Shown here piece after piece: positions 16,108 to 23,808 of a DNA stretch of 26,723 bases (its first letter is position 1; each line of letters begins with the position of its first letter). Under the pieces are notes generated by a model. It ran no database searches. It was given only the letters and a program-made list of their open reading frames with translations, and was not told the DNA's origin. This DNA is from CAZEQL01 sp964514415 (lineage in GTDB: Bacteria > Chloroflexota > Dehalococcoidia > GIF9 > AB-539-J10): positions 1 through 26,723 of the forward strand of contig CAZEQL010000010.1 in the NCBI GenBank assembly GCA_964514415.1, written 5' to 3'. Made by a program: the position numbers and the translations under genes.

Positions 16108-16176
16108 GGGTTGAATTATTATAGTACAGCCTAGGGTAGACACCGGCTTATAAAAGTCAGTATAATTAGGACTAGT

Positions 16177-16249
16177 GCCCACATAGCTCAGACGGTAGAG
16201 CACGTTCTTGGTAAGAACGGGGTCACCAGTTCGAATCTGGTTGTGGGCT
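16177..16249 (+). tRNA. tRNA-Thr (GGT)
   Basis: Acceptor GCCCACA/TGTGGGC, D stem GCTC/GAGC, anticodon stem CGTTC/GAACG with loop TTGGTAA (anticodon GGT), T arm ACCAG/CTGGT with loop TTCGAAT. Discriminator T; CCA not encoded. The order Thr-Tyr-Thr-tuf matches the E. coli thrU-tyrU-glyT-thrT-tufB operon without the Gly gene. Confidence 0.95.
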
Positions 16250-16272
16250 TTTAAATAAAGGAGGTTAACGAA

Positions 16273-17475
16273 ATGGCAAAGAAAATTTATGAGCGGACTA
16301 AAGAACATATTAACGTGGGTACTATAGGCCATGTGGATCATGGTAAGACTACGTTGACCGCAGCTATGACTCAAGTATTGGCTAAAGCAGGTCAGGCTCA
16401 GTTTCGACCTTTTGATTCCATAGATAATGCTCCTGAGGAGAAAGCGCGAGGGTTGACAATTGCCATTGCCCATATTGAGTATGAGACTGAGAAACGTCAT
16501 TATTGCCATGTTGATTGCCCTGGGCATGCTGACTATATCAAGAATATGATAACCGGAGCGGCTCAGATGGATGGAGCTATTTTGGTTGTCGCTGCTGATG
16601 ACGGACCTATGCCTCAGACCAGAGAGCATATTCTTTTGGCTCGGCAGGTGGAAGTTCCCAGCGTGATAGTAGCTCTCAACAAGGTAGACTTAATGGAAGA
16701 TCCTGATTTGTTAGACTTGGTGGAGATGGAGATTAGAGATTTACTCAAAAAATACAACTTTCCTGGTGATGAAACTCCCATTATAAGGGTAAGTGCTCTT
16801 AAATCTTTGGAGTGTGGTTGTGGCAAAAGGGAATGTCCCTGGTGTGGAGGAATATGGAAATTAGTGGACGCCATAGATGAATACATTCCTATGCCGAAGA
16901 GGGAGAAGGATAAGCCTTTCCTGATGCCGGTGGAAGATGTATTCAGTATTAAGGGGCGTGGAACCGTGCCCACAGGGAGAGTGGAACGCGGTGTGATTAA
17001 GTCTGGAGATGAGGTAGAAATAATAGGATTGAAGGACACCAGGAAAACAGTGGCGGTTAGTGTAGAAATGTTTCATAAAACTGTGGGTGAGGCGGAGCCT
17101 GGTGATGCTATCGGAGTGTTGCTACGGGGTATGAACCGAGATGAGGTGGAAAGAGGGCAAGTTATAGCAGCGCCAGGCACGGTTAAGCCTCATACTGAAG
17201 CTGAGACCGAAGTATATATATTGACCAAAGAAGAAGGTGGCAGGCATACTCCTTTCTTCACTGGCTATAAGCCCCAGTTCTATATTAGGACTATGGATAT
17301 CACTGGTGAAGTAATTCTCCCTGAAGGTATAGAGATGGCTATGCCGGGAGATAGTATGACTCATATGAAAATTAAGACAATCTCCCCTGTGGCTATGGAG
17401 GAGGGATTACGTTTTGCTATTAGGGAAGGGGGTAGGACAGTGGGGGCTGGTGTTATCACCAAGGTTTGCACGTAG
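16273..17475 (+). CDS. tuf: elongation factor Tu
   Basis: GTPase delivering aminoacyl-tRNA to the ribosome; 400 aa. G-domain motifs: GHVDHGKT (residues 18-25), DCPGH, NKVD and SALK. Domains 2 and 3 follow (GRGTVPTGRVERG; FTGYKPQFY). An unusual cysteine cluster C181-x-C183-x4-C188-x2-C191 (CGCGKRECPWC) sits after the SALK motif, where E. coli has a cysteine-free loop; it may bind metal. The ATG at 16273 has an AAGGAGGTT ribosome binding site. It is co-transcribed with the upstream tRNAs and followed by rpmG after 2 bases. Confidence 0.96.
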   Translation: MAKKIYERTKEHINVGTIGHVDHGKTTLTAAMTQVLAKAGQAQFRPFDSIDNAPEEKARGLTIAIAHIEYETEKRHYCHVDCPGHADYIKNMITGAAQMDGAILVVAADDGPMPQTREHILLARQVEVPSVIVALNKVDLMEDPDLLDLVEMEIRDLLKKYNFPGDETPIIRVSALKSLECGCGKRECPWCGGIWKLVDAIDEYIPMPKREKDKPFLMPVEDVFSIKGRGTVPTGRVERGVIKSGDEVEIIGLKDTRKTVAVSVEMFHKTVGEAEPGDAIGVLLRGMNRDEVERGQVIAAPGTVKPHTEAETEVYILTKEEGGRHTPFFTGYKPQFYIRTMDITGEVILPEGIEMAMPGDSMTHMKIKTISPVAMEEGLRFAIREGGRTVGAGVITKVCT

Positions 17476-17477
17476 GT

Positions 17478-17648
17478 ATGGCTAAGAAGAAAGGCGAGTT
17501 GCGTACAATTATTCATCTGGCATGTGGACAATGTCAGCAACGAACATATACCACTACTAAGAATAAGAAAAACGACCCTCAAAAATTAGAGTTGAGGAAG
17601 TATTGCCCTCGTTGTCGTATTTGTACTATTCACCGTGAAACAAAGTAG
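17478..17648 (+). CDS. rpmG: 50S ribosomal protein L33, zinc-binding form
   Basis: 56 aa. ATG at 17478 gives the normal N-terminus MAKKKGELRT; an in-frame TTG at 17466 lies inside tuf and is unlikely. Two CxxC pairs (C16/C19 and C43/C46) mark the zinc-binding C+ paralogue. rpmG-secE-nusG order is standard; the tRNA-Trp gene often found after rpmG is absent (3-base gap to secE). Confidence 0.93.
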   Translation: MAKKKGELRTIIHLACGQCQQRTYTTTKNKKNDPQKLELRKYCPRCRICTIHRETK

Positions 17649-17651
17649 TTT

Positions 17652-17894
17652 ATGACAAGTCATAAAAAGAAAGTTAAAGTAGTTAAGCCTGTTGCTGCGC
17701 CAGGTAAGAAGTCAAAGTTGAGTTTCTTTAGTGAGGCTATAGTTGAGCTAAGAAAAGCACACTGGCCAACAAGGCAGGAGGCATTAAGGTTGAGTTTGTT
17801 GGTTCTGGTTATTTGTGTCGTCATAGGGGCTATTTTGGGTGCATTAGATTATGGATTCACTAAAGCGTTTGCTGGTTTGTTTCTAGGTGGCTGA
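17652..17894 (+). CDS. secE: preprotein translocase subunit SecE
   Basis: 80 aa. It has a basic N-terminal tail (about 1-25), the conserved amphipathic helix with ELRKAHWPTRQEALR, and then a single membrane helix (about 48-66). It stabilises SecY in the translocon. Single-helix SecE is the common bacterial form. The ATG start is 3 bases after rpmG. Confidence 0.93.
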   Translation: MTSHKKKVKVVKPVAAPGKKSKLSFFSEAIVELRKAHWPTRQEALRLSLLVLVICVVIGAILGALDYGFTKAFAGLFLGG

Positions 17895-17896
17895 AA

Positions 17897-18427
17897 ATGG
17901 AGGCTAAGGGAGAGTGGTATTTATTATATGTGTCCTCTGGACATGAAGAACAGGCTAAGAGGAATTTAGAGCAGCGTATTAAGTATATGGATGTTGGGGA
18001 TAAGATATTTGATGTAGTGATACCCTTAACCAAGGAGATCGAAATCAGGGGAGGGAAACGCCGCATTATTGAGAAGAAAGCTTTCCCTGGTTATATCCTG
18101 ATTAATATGAACTTAGATGAGTATGGTTGGGATATAGTTCGTAATACACCTGGTGTTGCTAACTTTGTAAGCACTGGTGTTGAACCAGCGCCTTTAGATG
18201 AAGAAGAGGTAAATACTATCTTCCAGCGCATGGAAGCGACTCCCACTGAGGTCAAAGTGATTTTTGAGGAAGGGATGAGTGTGCGTGTGACGAATGGCCC
18301 CTTTATTGATTTTATCGGCAAGGTAGATCAAGTTAATCAAGGTAAGGGTAAGATAACGGTCTTGTTATCGCTTTTTGGTCGGGAAACGCCTGTGGAATTA
18401 GACTTTTTGGGAGTAGAAAGGATATAA
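17897..18427 (+). CDS. nusG: transcription elongation/antitermination factor NusG
   Basis: 176 aa. The NGN domain starts at WYLLYVSSGHEEQAKRNLEQ and contains KKAFPGYILI and VRNTPGVANFV. The C-terminal KOW domain (about 120-176) has GPFIDFIGKVDQVNQGKGKI. It binds RNA polymerase and links to Rho or S10. The ATG is 2 bases after secE, and rplK follows after 1 base. Confidence 0.95.
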   Translation: MEAKGEWYLLYVSSGHEEQAKRNLEQRIKYMDVGDKIFDVVIPLTKEIEIRGGKRRIIEKKAFPGYILINMNLDEYGWDIVRNTPGVANFVSTGVEPAPLDEEEVNTIFQRMEATPTEVKVIFEEGMSVRVTNGPFIDFIGKVDQVNQGKGKITVLLSLFGRETPVELDFLGVERI

Positions 18428-18428
18428 G

Positions 18429-18851
18429 ATGGCAAAAAGGGTTAAAGCAGTTATTAAGCTACAGATATCTGCAGGTAAAGCTACCCCAGCACCACCTGTA
18501 GGGCCTGCTTTAGGACAGCACGGTATAAATATTATGGCTTTTTGTAAAGAATATAATGAGCGGACTGCTTCTCAAGAGGGTTTTATTGTTCCTGCTGAGA
18601 TAACTGTATACGTTGATCGCTCTTTTAGCTTTGTGACCAAGATGCCGCCTGTTTCTGATTTATTACGGCGTGCTTTAGGAGTGGAAAAGGGAAGCGGTGC
18701 CCCGGGGAATGAGAAGATAGGAAAGATAAGTAAAGACGAGATTTACCAAATTGCTCAAAGTAAAATGAAGGACCTTAATACTACTGATATCGAGAAGGGG
18801 GTAAATATTGTTGCAGGTACAGCTCGAAGTATGGGAGTGGAGGTAGAATAA
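18429..18851 (+). CDS. rplK: 50S ribosomal protein L11
   Basis: 140 aa, usual length. N-terminus with KLQISAGKATPAPPVGPALG (the thiopeptide-site domain) and an rRNA-binding C-terminal domain (KMKDLNTTDIEKGVNIVAGT). It forms the stalk base and factor-binding centre with L10 and L7/L12. It is directly followed by rplA with no gap. Confidence 0.96.
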   Translation: MAKRVKAVIKLQISAGKATPAPPVGPALGQHGINIMAFCKEYNERTASQEGFIVPAEITVYVDRSFSFVTKMPPVSDLLRRALGVEKGSGAPGNEKIGKISKDEIYQIAQSKMKDLNTTDIEKGVNIVAGTARSMGVEVE

Positions 18852-19562
18852 GTGGTAAAACGTGGTAAGAAATACCAGGAAGCCAGTAAACTCATAGATA
18901 AGTCGAGAATTTATTCACCTGAGGAAGCTATTGACTTGGCTAAGGAAGCTTCTTATGCCAGATTTGATGAGACTGTCGAGCTTCATTTGAAAATGGGTGT
19001 TGATCCACGCAGCGCTGATCAGCAAGTGCGGGGCGTAGCATTATTGCCTAACGGGTTAGGGAAAAAGACGCGTGTGCTTGTCTTTACTCAGGGCGAGGCG
19101 ACAAAATTAGCTGAGGAAGCAGGGGCTGATTATGTTGGGGGAGAAGAACTTATTAAGCAAATTGAGAGTGGCTGGCTTGAATTTGATGTATCTATAGCTA
19201 CTCCTGACATGATGCCTAAAGTAGCAAAACTTGGGCGTATTTTAGGACGGCGTGGATTGATGCCCAATCCAAAGTCTGGTACTGTGGTATCACCTCAGGA
19301 CTTGTCTCGGGTTGTGAGTGAAGCTCGTAAAGGTAGAGCCGAGTTCCGTTTGGATAGAACAGCCATTATCCATTTGCCTGTGGGTAAAGTCAGTTTTGAT
19401 AAGGATAAACTCTTGGAGAACTTGCTGGCGGTGGTTGAAGCTATAGTTAAAGCAAAGCCCGGTGGAGCTAAAGGACAATACATCAAAAGTATATTCCTAT
19501 CTACCACCATGGGCCTGGGATTTAAGCTGGATGTAGGAGCGATAGTGGCTTTAACTGGTTAG
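18852..19562 (+). CDS. rplA: 50S ribosomal protein L1
   Basis: 236 aa, GTG start right after the rplK stop. Conserved features: VDPRSADQQVRGVALLPNG, GRILGRRGLMPNPKSGTV, and C-terminal GQYIKSIFLSTTMG. It forms the L1 stalk that handles E-site tRNA, and it often represses the rplK-rplA mRNA. It probably closes the tuf-rplA transcript, since a new promoter lies just downstream. Confidence 0.96.
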   Translation: MVKRGKKYQEASKLIDKSRIYSPEEAIDLAKEASYARFDETVELHLKMGVDPRSADQQVRGVALLPNGLGKKTRVLVFTQGEATKLAEEAGADYVGGEELIKQIESGWLEFDVSIATPDMMPKVAKLGRILGRRGLMPNPKSGTVVSPQDLSRVVSEARKGRAEFRLDRTAIIHLPVGKVSFDKDKLLENLLAVVEAIVKAKPGGAKGQYIKSIFLSTTMGLGFKLDVGAIVALTG

Positions 19563-19612
19563 TTTTGCTGAAGCAAAAATAAGAAAGCTTAATTGGAAAT
19601 TTTATTTGGGTT

Positions 19613-19641
19613 TTGAGTTAAAGTCCAAAATTTTGTAAAAT
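19613..19641 (+). promoter_or_regulatory. promoter of rplJ-rplL
   Basis: TTGAGT (19613-19618), 17-base spacer, and TAAAAT (19636-19641). Predicted start near 19648, leaving a leader of about 180 bases before rplJ. Confidence 0.65.
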
Positions 19642-19649
19642 CATATTAG

Positions 19650-19760
19650 TGCTAATGACAGCGGGTACCTAGAGAGGTTTAAAGGAATTGCCTGCCCAGG
19701 ATCTTGTGTTCTTGTTAGGCACAAAGTGCCGATGCAATCGTGGGGAGGATGTGCTCTCTT
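19650..19760 (+). promoter_or_regulatory. ribosomal protein L10 leader
   Basis: The long untranslated leader holds GACAGCGGGTACC (from 19657) and AATTGCCTGCCCAGGAT (19686-19702). These are the two conserved blocks of the L10-L12 binding leader, whose CGGG/CCTGCC parts pair around a kink-turn. Further hairpins follow, including GGCAC/GTGCC at 19718-19730. L10 (or L10-L12) binding here represses rplJ-rplL in many bacteria. The exact boundaries are approximate. Confidence 0.75.
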
Positions 19761-19828
19761 AGTACCACTTATTATTTATCAGTGAGACATGTCATTGGCG
19801 CAGGGAAATTTGTTTGTAGGACGAAGAA

Positions 19829-20350
19829 ATGTTAAGAGAGAAGAAGACACAAATAATCAATAAGTTAGCTGACGATTTATCTCGGAGCACTATTGTTATT
19901 GCTACTAATTATCAGGGCCTTACAGCCAAACAGATGACTGAATTGCGTAATGTTTTAGCAAAAGCAGATATTGGGTATCATGTAGCTAAGAATACCCTTG
20001 TCTGTTTTGCTGCTGATAAAGCGGGTAAGAGACAGTTGGTGGATATAATTAAAGGTCCTGTAGCCTTAGCCTTTGGCTATAGCGATGTAGTTGATTCAGC
20101 TAAGGTTCTCAATCGGTATATCAAGTCCACAGAATCGTCTTTGCAAATTAGAGGAGGGTTGTTAGGAGAACGGATACTTACGCCAGAAGAGGTGGTAAGT
20201 CTGGCTAATTTACCATCTAAAGAGGTTCTCGTTTCTCAACTTATAGCTCGATTGCAAGCCCCTATAACGGGTTTGTATAACATTTTTGCTCTTCCTCTAC
20301 AGGGGTTATTGAATGTGCTACAGGGGAGGAATCAAAAACTTAGTGAATAA
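19829..20350 (+). CDS. rplJ: 50S ribosomal protein L10
   Basis: 173 aa, standard length. The N-terminal rRNA-binding domain has STIVIATNYQGLTAKQMTELR and YHVAKNTLV. The C-terminal helix (about 135-173), where L7/L12 dimers attach, includes ARLQAPITGLYNIFALPLQG. The ATG at 19829 has only a weak ribosome binding site (TAGGA), which fits control by the upstream leader. rplL follows after 14 bases. Confidence 0.95.
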   Translation: MLREKKTQIINKLADDLSRSTIVIATNYQGLTAKQMTELRNVLAKADIGYHVAKNTLVCFAADKAGKRQLVDIIKGPVALAFGYSDVVDSAKVLNRYIKSTESSLQIRGGLLGERILTPEEVVSLANLPSKEVLVSQLIARLQAPITGLYNIFALPLQGLLNVLQGRNQKLSE

Positions 20351-20364
20351 CAAAGGAGGGAAAT

Positions 20365-20847
20365 ATGTCACCAGAAGAATTAGAGGAGGAAATTAAAGGA
20401 GAGACAAAAGTGGAGAAACAGGCAGGAAAAAAAACTCCAAAATCAAAGAAAGAACCTAAGGAGTTAACTAAGGAAGAAATCATTGCTGCTATTAAGGATA
20501 TGACAGTAATGGATCTAGCTGATTTGGTTAAGACTTTGGAGAGTGAATTTGGAATTAGTGCTGCTCCTGTAGTTGTGGGGGCAACGTCGGCAACGTCGGC
20601 AGCACCAGCAGCAGAGGCACCTCCAGAAGAGGAAAAAACGGAGTTTAGTGTTGTCCTGAAAAGTATCGGCGAAAAGAAAATCGAGGTTATCAAGGCAGTA
20701 CGTGAAGTAACCACTCTAGGACTAAAACAAGCTAAGGATTTGGTGGAAGCTGCCCCACAGGTTGTAAAGGAAGGTATCTCCAAAGACGAGTCCAATACGA
20801 TAAAGCAGAAATTAGAGGCTGCAGGAGCGGTTGTAGCGATTAGTTGA
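20365..20847 (+). CDS. rplL: 50S ribosomal protein L7/L12 with an N-terminal extension
   Basis: 160 aa against about 120-125 in most bacteria. The extra part is residues 1-33, a Lys/Glu-rich stretch (SPEELEEEIKGETKVEKQAG, then KKTPKSKKEPK). The normal protein begins at about residue 34: L10-binding N-domain (ELTKEEIIAAIKDMTVMDLA), Ala/Pro/Glu hinge, and C-terminal factor-binding domain (GLKQAKDLVEAAP). The start is firm: AAAGGAGGG is placed correctly before ATG 20365, and no ATG, GTG or TTG lies near the usual start. The hinge contains a 9-base tandem repeat GCAACGTCG (near 20581-20599), a likely slippage site. Confidence 0.93.
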   Translation: MSPEELEEEIKGETKVEKQAGKKTPKSKKEPKELTKEEIIAAIKDMTVMDLADLVKTLESEFGISAAPVVVGATSATSAAPAAEAPPEEEKTEFSVVLKSIGEKKIEVIKAVREVTTLGLKQAKDLVEAAPQVVKEGISKDESNTIKQKLEAAGAVVAIS

Positions 20848-20892
20848 GTTTCCCTGGAGAGTATTTAAATTTTCAGGGTGGGGTTAAGTGGC

Positions 20893-21156
20893 ATGGCACT
20901 TGTCACGTGTAAGGCTATATTGTGGATGGGGGGCTTTTTTATCCTTCTGGGCATTGTGTTTATTCTTTGGGGTAAGAGGGAAAAGGAAGTATATTATGAT
21001 TCTATATTACTAACTAAAAGAGATGTGAAGGAATTTATAACTCATGAGCCAGAACGTCTCTCGTTAAGTGCCTGGCAAATAGGTGGCAGGATTTCCCTTA
21101 TTATTGGTGTTATGTTGGCGATCGCTGGTGGCGTTCTGTGGCTGGTTTTATATTAA
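20893..21156 (+). CDS. small membrane protein of unknown function
   Basis: 87 aa from ATG 20893 (GGGTGGGG 9 bases upstream); a GTG at 20878 would add 5 residues. Two membrane helices are clear: about residues 6-27 (KAILWMGGFFILLGIVFILWG) and about 64-86. Between them is a polar segment with KRDVKEFITHEPERLSLSAW. This is a hairpin topology with a short soluble loop. It follows rplL by 45 bases and is convergent with the comM-like gene, 3 bases apart. I do not recognise the family. Confidence 0.7.
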   Translation: MALVTCKAILWMGGFFILLGIVFILWGKREKEVYYDSILLTKRDVKEFITHEPERLSLSAWQIGGRISLIIGVMLAIAGGVLWLVLY

Positions 21157-21159
21157 CGC

Positions 21160-22692
21160 TCAAATTATTTCCTTGTGCCTGTACTGTAGAGCTTCAGCTA
21201 TATGATATGTTTTGATGACTTCGCTGTTTTCCAGGTCAGCTATGGTACGGGAGAGTTTGAGGATGCGGTGGAAAGAGCGGGCAGTGAGGTGAAGCTGTTT
21301 CATAGCAGCACGAAGCAAACTTTGTGCCGCTGATTCTACAATGCAGAATTCCTTCACTTCTCTAGGAGTCATATCAGAATTGCACCTTAAATTTGTCCCT
21401 CGGAAACGCTCAATCTGGATTTCGTGAGCTGCCTTGATCCTATCTCTGACTTTCTCTGATGTTTCTACGGGCTTGTCCTCGGTGAGTTTTTCATAATCTA
21501 TGTGAGGGACATCGACAAAGATGTCAATGCGATCCAGCAATGGTCCACTTATTCTCTTGTGATAACGGGAAATTTCTCTCGGTGAGCACTTACATTCTTT
21601 GAATGGATCTCCATAGTAGCCACAGGGGCAAGGATTCATGGCTGCTGCCAGCATAAAGCTGGCAGGGAAGGTAACACTACCATGAGCTCGACTGACAGTA
21701 ACTGTTCTGTCTTCTATTGGCTGGCGCAGCGATTCCAGAGCAACATGCCCAAACTCAGGGAATTCATCTAGAAAAAGTACTCCATGATGTCCCAGGCTTA
21801 TCTCTCCAGGTCGGGGCCATTGTCCTCCTCCCACCAAACCGGCATGTGAAATGGTGTAATGTGGAGAGCGAAAAGGGCGCTCCATAATGATAGGAGTGTC
21901 TTGTGGCAGCAGTCCGCTGACGCTGTAAATCTTGGTCACCTCTATAGCTTCTTCCATAGTTAATTGAGGCAATATTGAGGGCAAGGAGCGAGCTAGCATG
22001 GTTTTGCCACTTCCCGGCGGTCCACACATAAGTATGTTATGCCTTCCCGCTGCGGCTATCTCCACAGCTCTCTTGGCATGCTCCTGCCCCTTAATGTAGG
22101 TAAGGTCAAAGGCGTAATCAGGGCGAACCTCCTGCTGCCAGTTTGTCTCGCTATGGTATTCTGGGATGCCTATTTCGCCCTGAAGATGGGTAACCAACTG
22201 AGCTAACGATTCCGCAGGGAATATGTGTATATTGTCTATCAGGGATGCCTCTTTAGCATCGTCCCAAGGCACAAACACTGTGGATAAGCCTTTATCCTTG
22301 GCTAAAGCTACCATGGGCAATATGCCATGGGTGTGGCGCAATTTACCATCCAGGGAAAGTTCCCCCAGGAAAACGGTGTAAGAAAGGTCAGCATTTAGCT
22401 GTCCCGAACTGAGTAGTATGCCTATAGCTATGGGCAGGTCATAAGCGGGACCTTCTTTTTTTAAGTCTGCTGGTGCTAAATTGACAGTGATACGCCTGTT
22501 GGGGAACTTATAATTAGAGTTTCTTATAGCTGACCTTACCCTCTCTCTGGATTCCTGAACTGCCTTGTCGGGCAGACCTACAATGGTGAATGAAGGTAAC
22601 CCGGGAGATAGATCAACCTCTACTTCTACTAAGGCTCCTTCCATTCCCACCACAGCACAGCTTGTTACCTTGGCTAGCATATTGCTGCCCAT
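21160..22692 (-). CDS. comM: ComM/YifB-family Mg-chelatase-like AAA+ ATPase
   Basis: 510 aa, family length. N-terminal Lon-protease-like S5 fold (SCAVVGMEGALVEVEVDLSP through NLAPADLKKEGPAYDLPIAI), then the AAA+ domain with Walker A GPPGSGKT (224-231) and Walker B VLFLDE (305-310). A cysteine group (CPCGYYGDPFKECKC) and the C-terminal Mg-chelatase-associated domain follow. ComM is a branch-migration helicase promoting recombination of incoming DNA in naturally competent bacteria; in others the role is unclear. The start is ATG 22692 or ATG 22680; the ribosome binding site is poor for both. It marks the edge of the housekeeping block. Confidence 0.92.
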   Translation of the reverse strand: MGSNMLAKVTSCAVVGMEGALVEVEVDLSPGLPSFTIVGLPDKAVQESRERVRSAIRNSNYKFPNRRITVNLAPADLKKEGPAYDLPIAIGILLSSGQLNADLSYTVFLGELSLDGKLRHTHGILPMVALAKDKGLSTVFVPWDDAKEASLIDNIHIFPAESLAQLVTHLQGEIGIPEYHSETNWQQEVRPDYAFDLTYIKGQEHAKRAVEIAAAGRHNILMCGPPGSGKTMLARSLPSILPQLTMEEAIEVTKIYSVSGLLPQDTPIIMERPFRSPHYTISHAGLVGGGQWPRPGEISLGHHGVLFLDEFPEFGHVALESLRQPIEDRTVTVSRAHGSVTFPASFMLAAAMNPCPCGYYGDPFKECKCSPREISRYHKRISGPLLDRIDIFVDVPHIDYEKLTEDKPVETSEKVRDRIKAAHEIQIERFRGTNLRCNSDMTPREVKEFCIVESAAQSLLRAAMKQLHLTARSFHRILKLSRTIADLENSEVIKTYHIAEALQYRHKEII

Positions 22693-22722
22693 TATAGCAG
22701 AGGCTCTCCTAGCTTGCTATAT

Positions 22723-22818
22723 GTGAAAGGAAGTAGTCCCCGCCCACTTTTTGATTTTGAGGTAGTTGCATTAGCCAAAGCTATTAAGGTATCCGCTGCA
22801 TGGCTGCTTGAGGATTAA
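22723..22818 (+). pseudogene. possible relic of an XRE-type HTH gene (C-terminal end only)
   Basis: A 31-codon frame ends at TAA 22816-22818 and reads FEVVALAKAIKVSAAWLLED at its end. This is the usual end of an XRE/Cro helix-turn-helix domain (compare FEVVxxLAKALGVSxDWL). The upstream helix-turn-helix part is gone, so at best it is a fragment. In the rest of the 22693-23043 gap I see no gene, only a small hairpin (TTTGCC/GGCAAA at 22934-22950) and the vapB promoter. Confidence 0.35.
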
Positions 22819-22994
22819 ATAGCCAAGTTCCCCTTCGTAACCTACTGTTACCACAAGAGCCCCTTGGTAGCCATACGTTGTTAAGGACTACTTACAGAAG
22901 TAAAGGCAAGAGGATATATAATCCGACTTATAGTTTGCCTTGCAGGCAAAAAGTGTTTTATGCCGTCTTTACTCCTGTCTCAACTTCGTGCTGT

Positions 22995-23023
22995 TTGACA
23001 ACAAGTCGTTTAACGAATAAACT
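22995..23023 (+). promoter_or_regulatory. promoter of vapBC
   Basis: Consensus TTGACA (22995-23000), 17-base spacer, and TAAACT (23018-23023). Transcription would start about 23029-23030, right before the GGAGGTGA ribosome binding site, giving a very short leader. Confidence 0.6.
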
Positions 23024-23043
23024 TGGTAGTGGAGGTGATATAA

Positions 23044-23313
23044 GTGTCAAACAAAGCAAGACTCGGCCTCTATCTTGAAGATGAGGAAATCAAGAGACAG
23101 ATTAAGGTGGCAGCAGCCAAACGGGGAATGACTGCTACTGATTACTGTGCCCAGGCTATCGAAGAACGTCTTATGAGAGATGGAGAGAGAAGCACTAAGG
23201 ATAAAGCCCAGGATAAAGTGGCTTTCTTATCTCGAATGGATAAGCTCAGGCAGGAGATAGGTCCTATTGGCATGTCTAGCGCTGAACTTGTTAAGGAAGG
23301 CCGGCGGAGATAG
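23044..23313 (+). CDS. vapB: VapB-like antitoxin (ribbon-helix-helix)
   Basis: 89 aa, GTG start with GGAGGTGA at 23031-23038. Residues about 7-43 (RLGLYLEDEEIKRQIKVAAA, then the GMTATDYCAQAIEERL helix) look like a ribbon-helix-helix DNA-binding domain. Residues about 58-88 would be the toxin-binding tail. It is followed after 5 bases by a PIN-domain toxin, and the pairing supports the call. It should repress its own promoter together with the toxin. Family naming is by context, since RHH antitoxins are diverse. Confidence 0.75.
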   Translation: MSNKARLGLYLEDEEIKRQIKVAAAKRGMTATDYCAQAIEERLMRDGERSTKDKAQDKVAFLSRMDKLRQEIGPIGMSSAELVKEGRRR

Positions 23314-23318
23314 AAAAT

Positions 23319-23768
23319 ATGCCGCAAGAATCAAAGCTGGTAGTTGTAGATGCCTCGGTAGTCTTGAAATGGCAACTTGATGATGAAGAGTATATTCCCC
23401 AGGCTACAGCACTAAGAAACGACTTCTATGCCTTGAGTGTCATTAAAGCGATAGCTCCCCATCTTCTAATCTACGAAGTGATAAATGGCATCCTTACCGC
23501 CACCAGAAGGAAAAGACTGGATTCAGATAAAGCATTGGATGCTATGGATAACCTCATAAAGCTAGGAGTAGAGTTAAAAGAGGTAGAGGCAAAAAGAGTT
23601 TTGGAATTAGCCTTAGAGCACAATCTGTGCGCCTATGACGCTGCTTATCTTGCTTTGGCTGAAAGCGAAGGTTGCGAACTTTGGACTGGGGATAGACCAT
23701 TTTACCAGGCGGTCAGAGGTGAGTCGCCCGGGGTAAATTGGATTGGCAATTATATTCCAGTAAGCTGA
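23319..23768 (+). CDS. vapC: VapC-like PIN-domain ribonuclease toxin
   Basis: 149 aa. The PIN-domain acidic residues are all visible: D11 (VVDASV), E53 (IYEVIN), D107 (AYDAAYLALAE) and D125 (TGDRPF), so the nuclease site appears intact. VapC toxins cleave tRNA or rRNA when freed from VapB. The ATG is 5 bases after the antitoxin gene, whose end supplies a purine-rich ribosome binding site (GGCGGAGA). The target RNA cannot be told from sequence. Confidence 0.88.
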   Translation: MPQESKLVVVDASVVLKWQLDDEEYIPQATALRNDFYALSVIKAIAPHLLIYEVINGILTATRRKRLDSDKALDAMDNLIKLGVELKEVEAKRVLELALEHNLCAYDAAYLALAESEGCELWTGDRPFYQAVRGESPGVNWIGNYIPVS

Positions 23769-23808
23769 TAATGAGTGATAGCTTAAAGGCATTCCAATGA
23801 ATGACTTG

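Noticed and set aside
15991..16629. Minus-strand 212-aa ORF over the tRNA genes and the start of tuf
   Set aside because: It is the reverse complement of tRNA-Tyr and tRNA-Thr plus the 5' end of tuf. The product has the familiar look of a falsely translated tRNA region.
19563..19578. TTTTGC-TGAA-GCAAAA hairpin right after rplA as a terminator
   Set aside because: It is followed by A residues, not T, on the plus strand, and the stem is AT-rich and short.
22934..22950. Hairpin TTTGCC/GGCAAA as a terminator
   Set aside because: The stem is 6 bp and no T run follows on the plus strand. It was left as an unexplained small inverted repeat.
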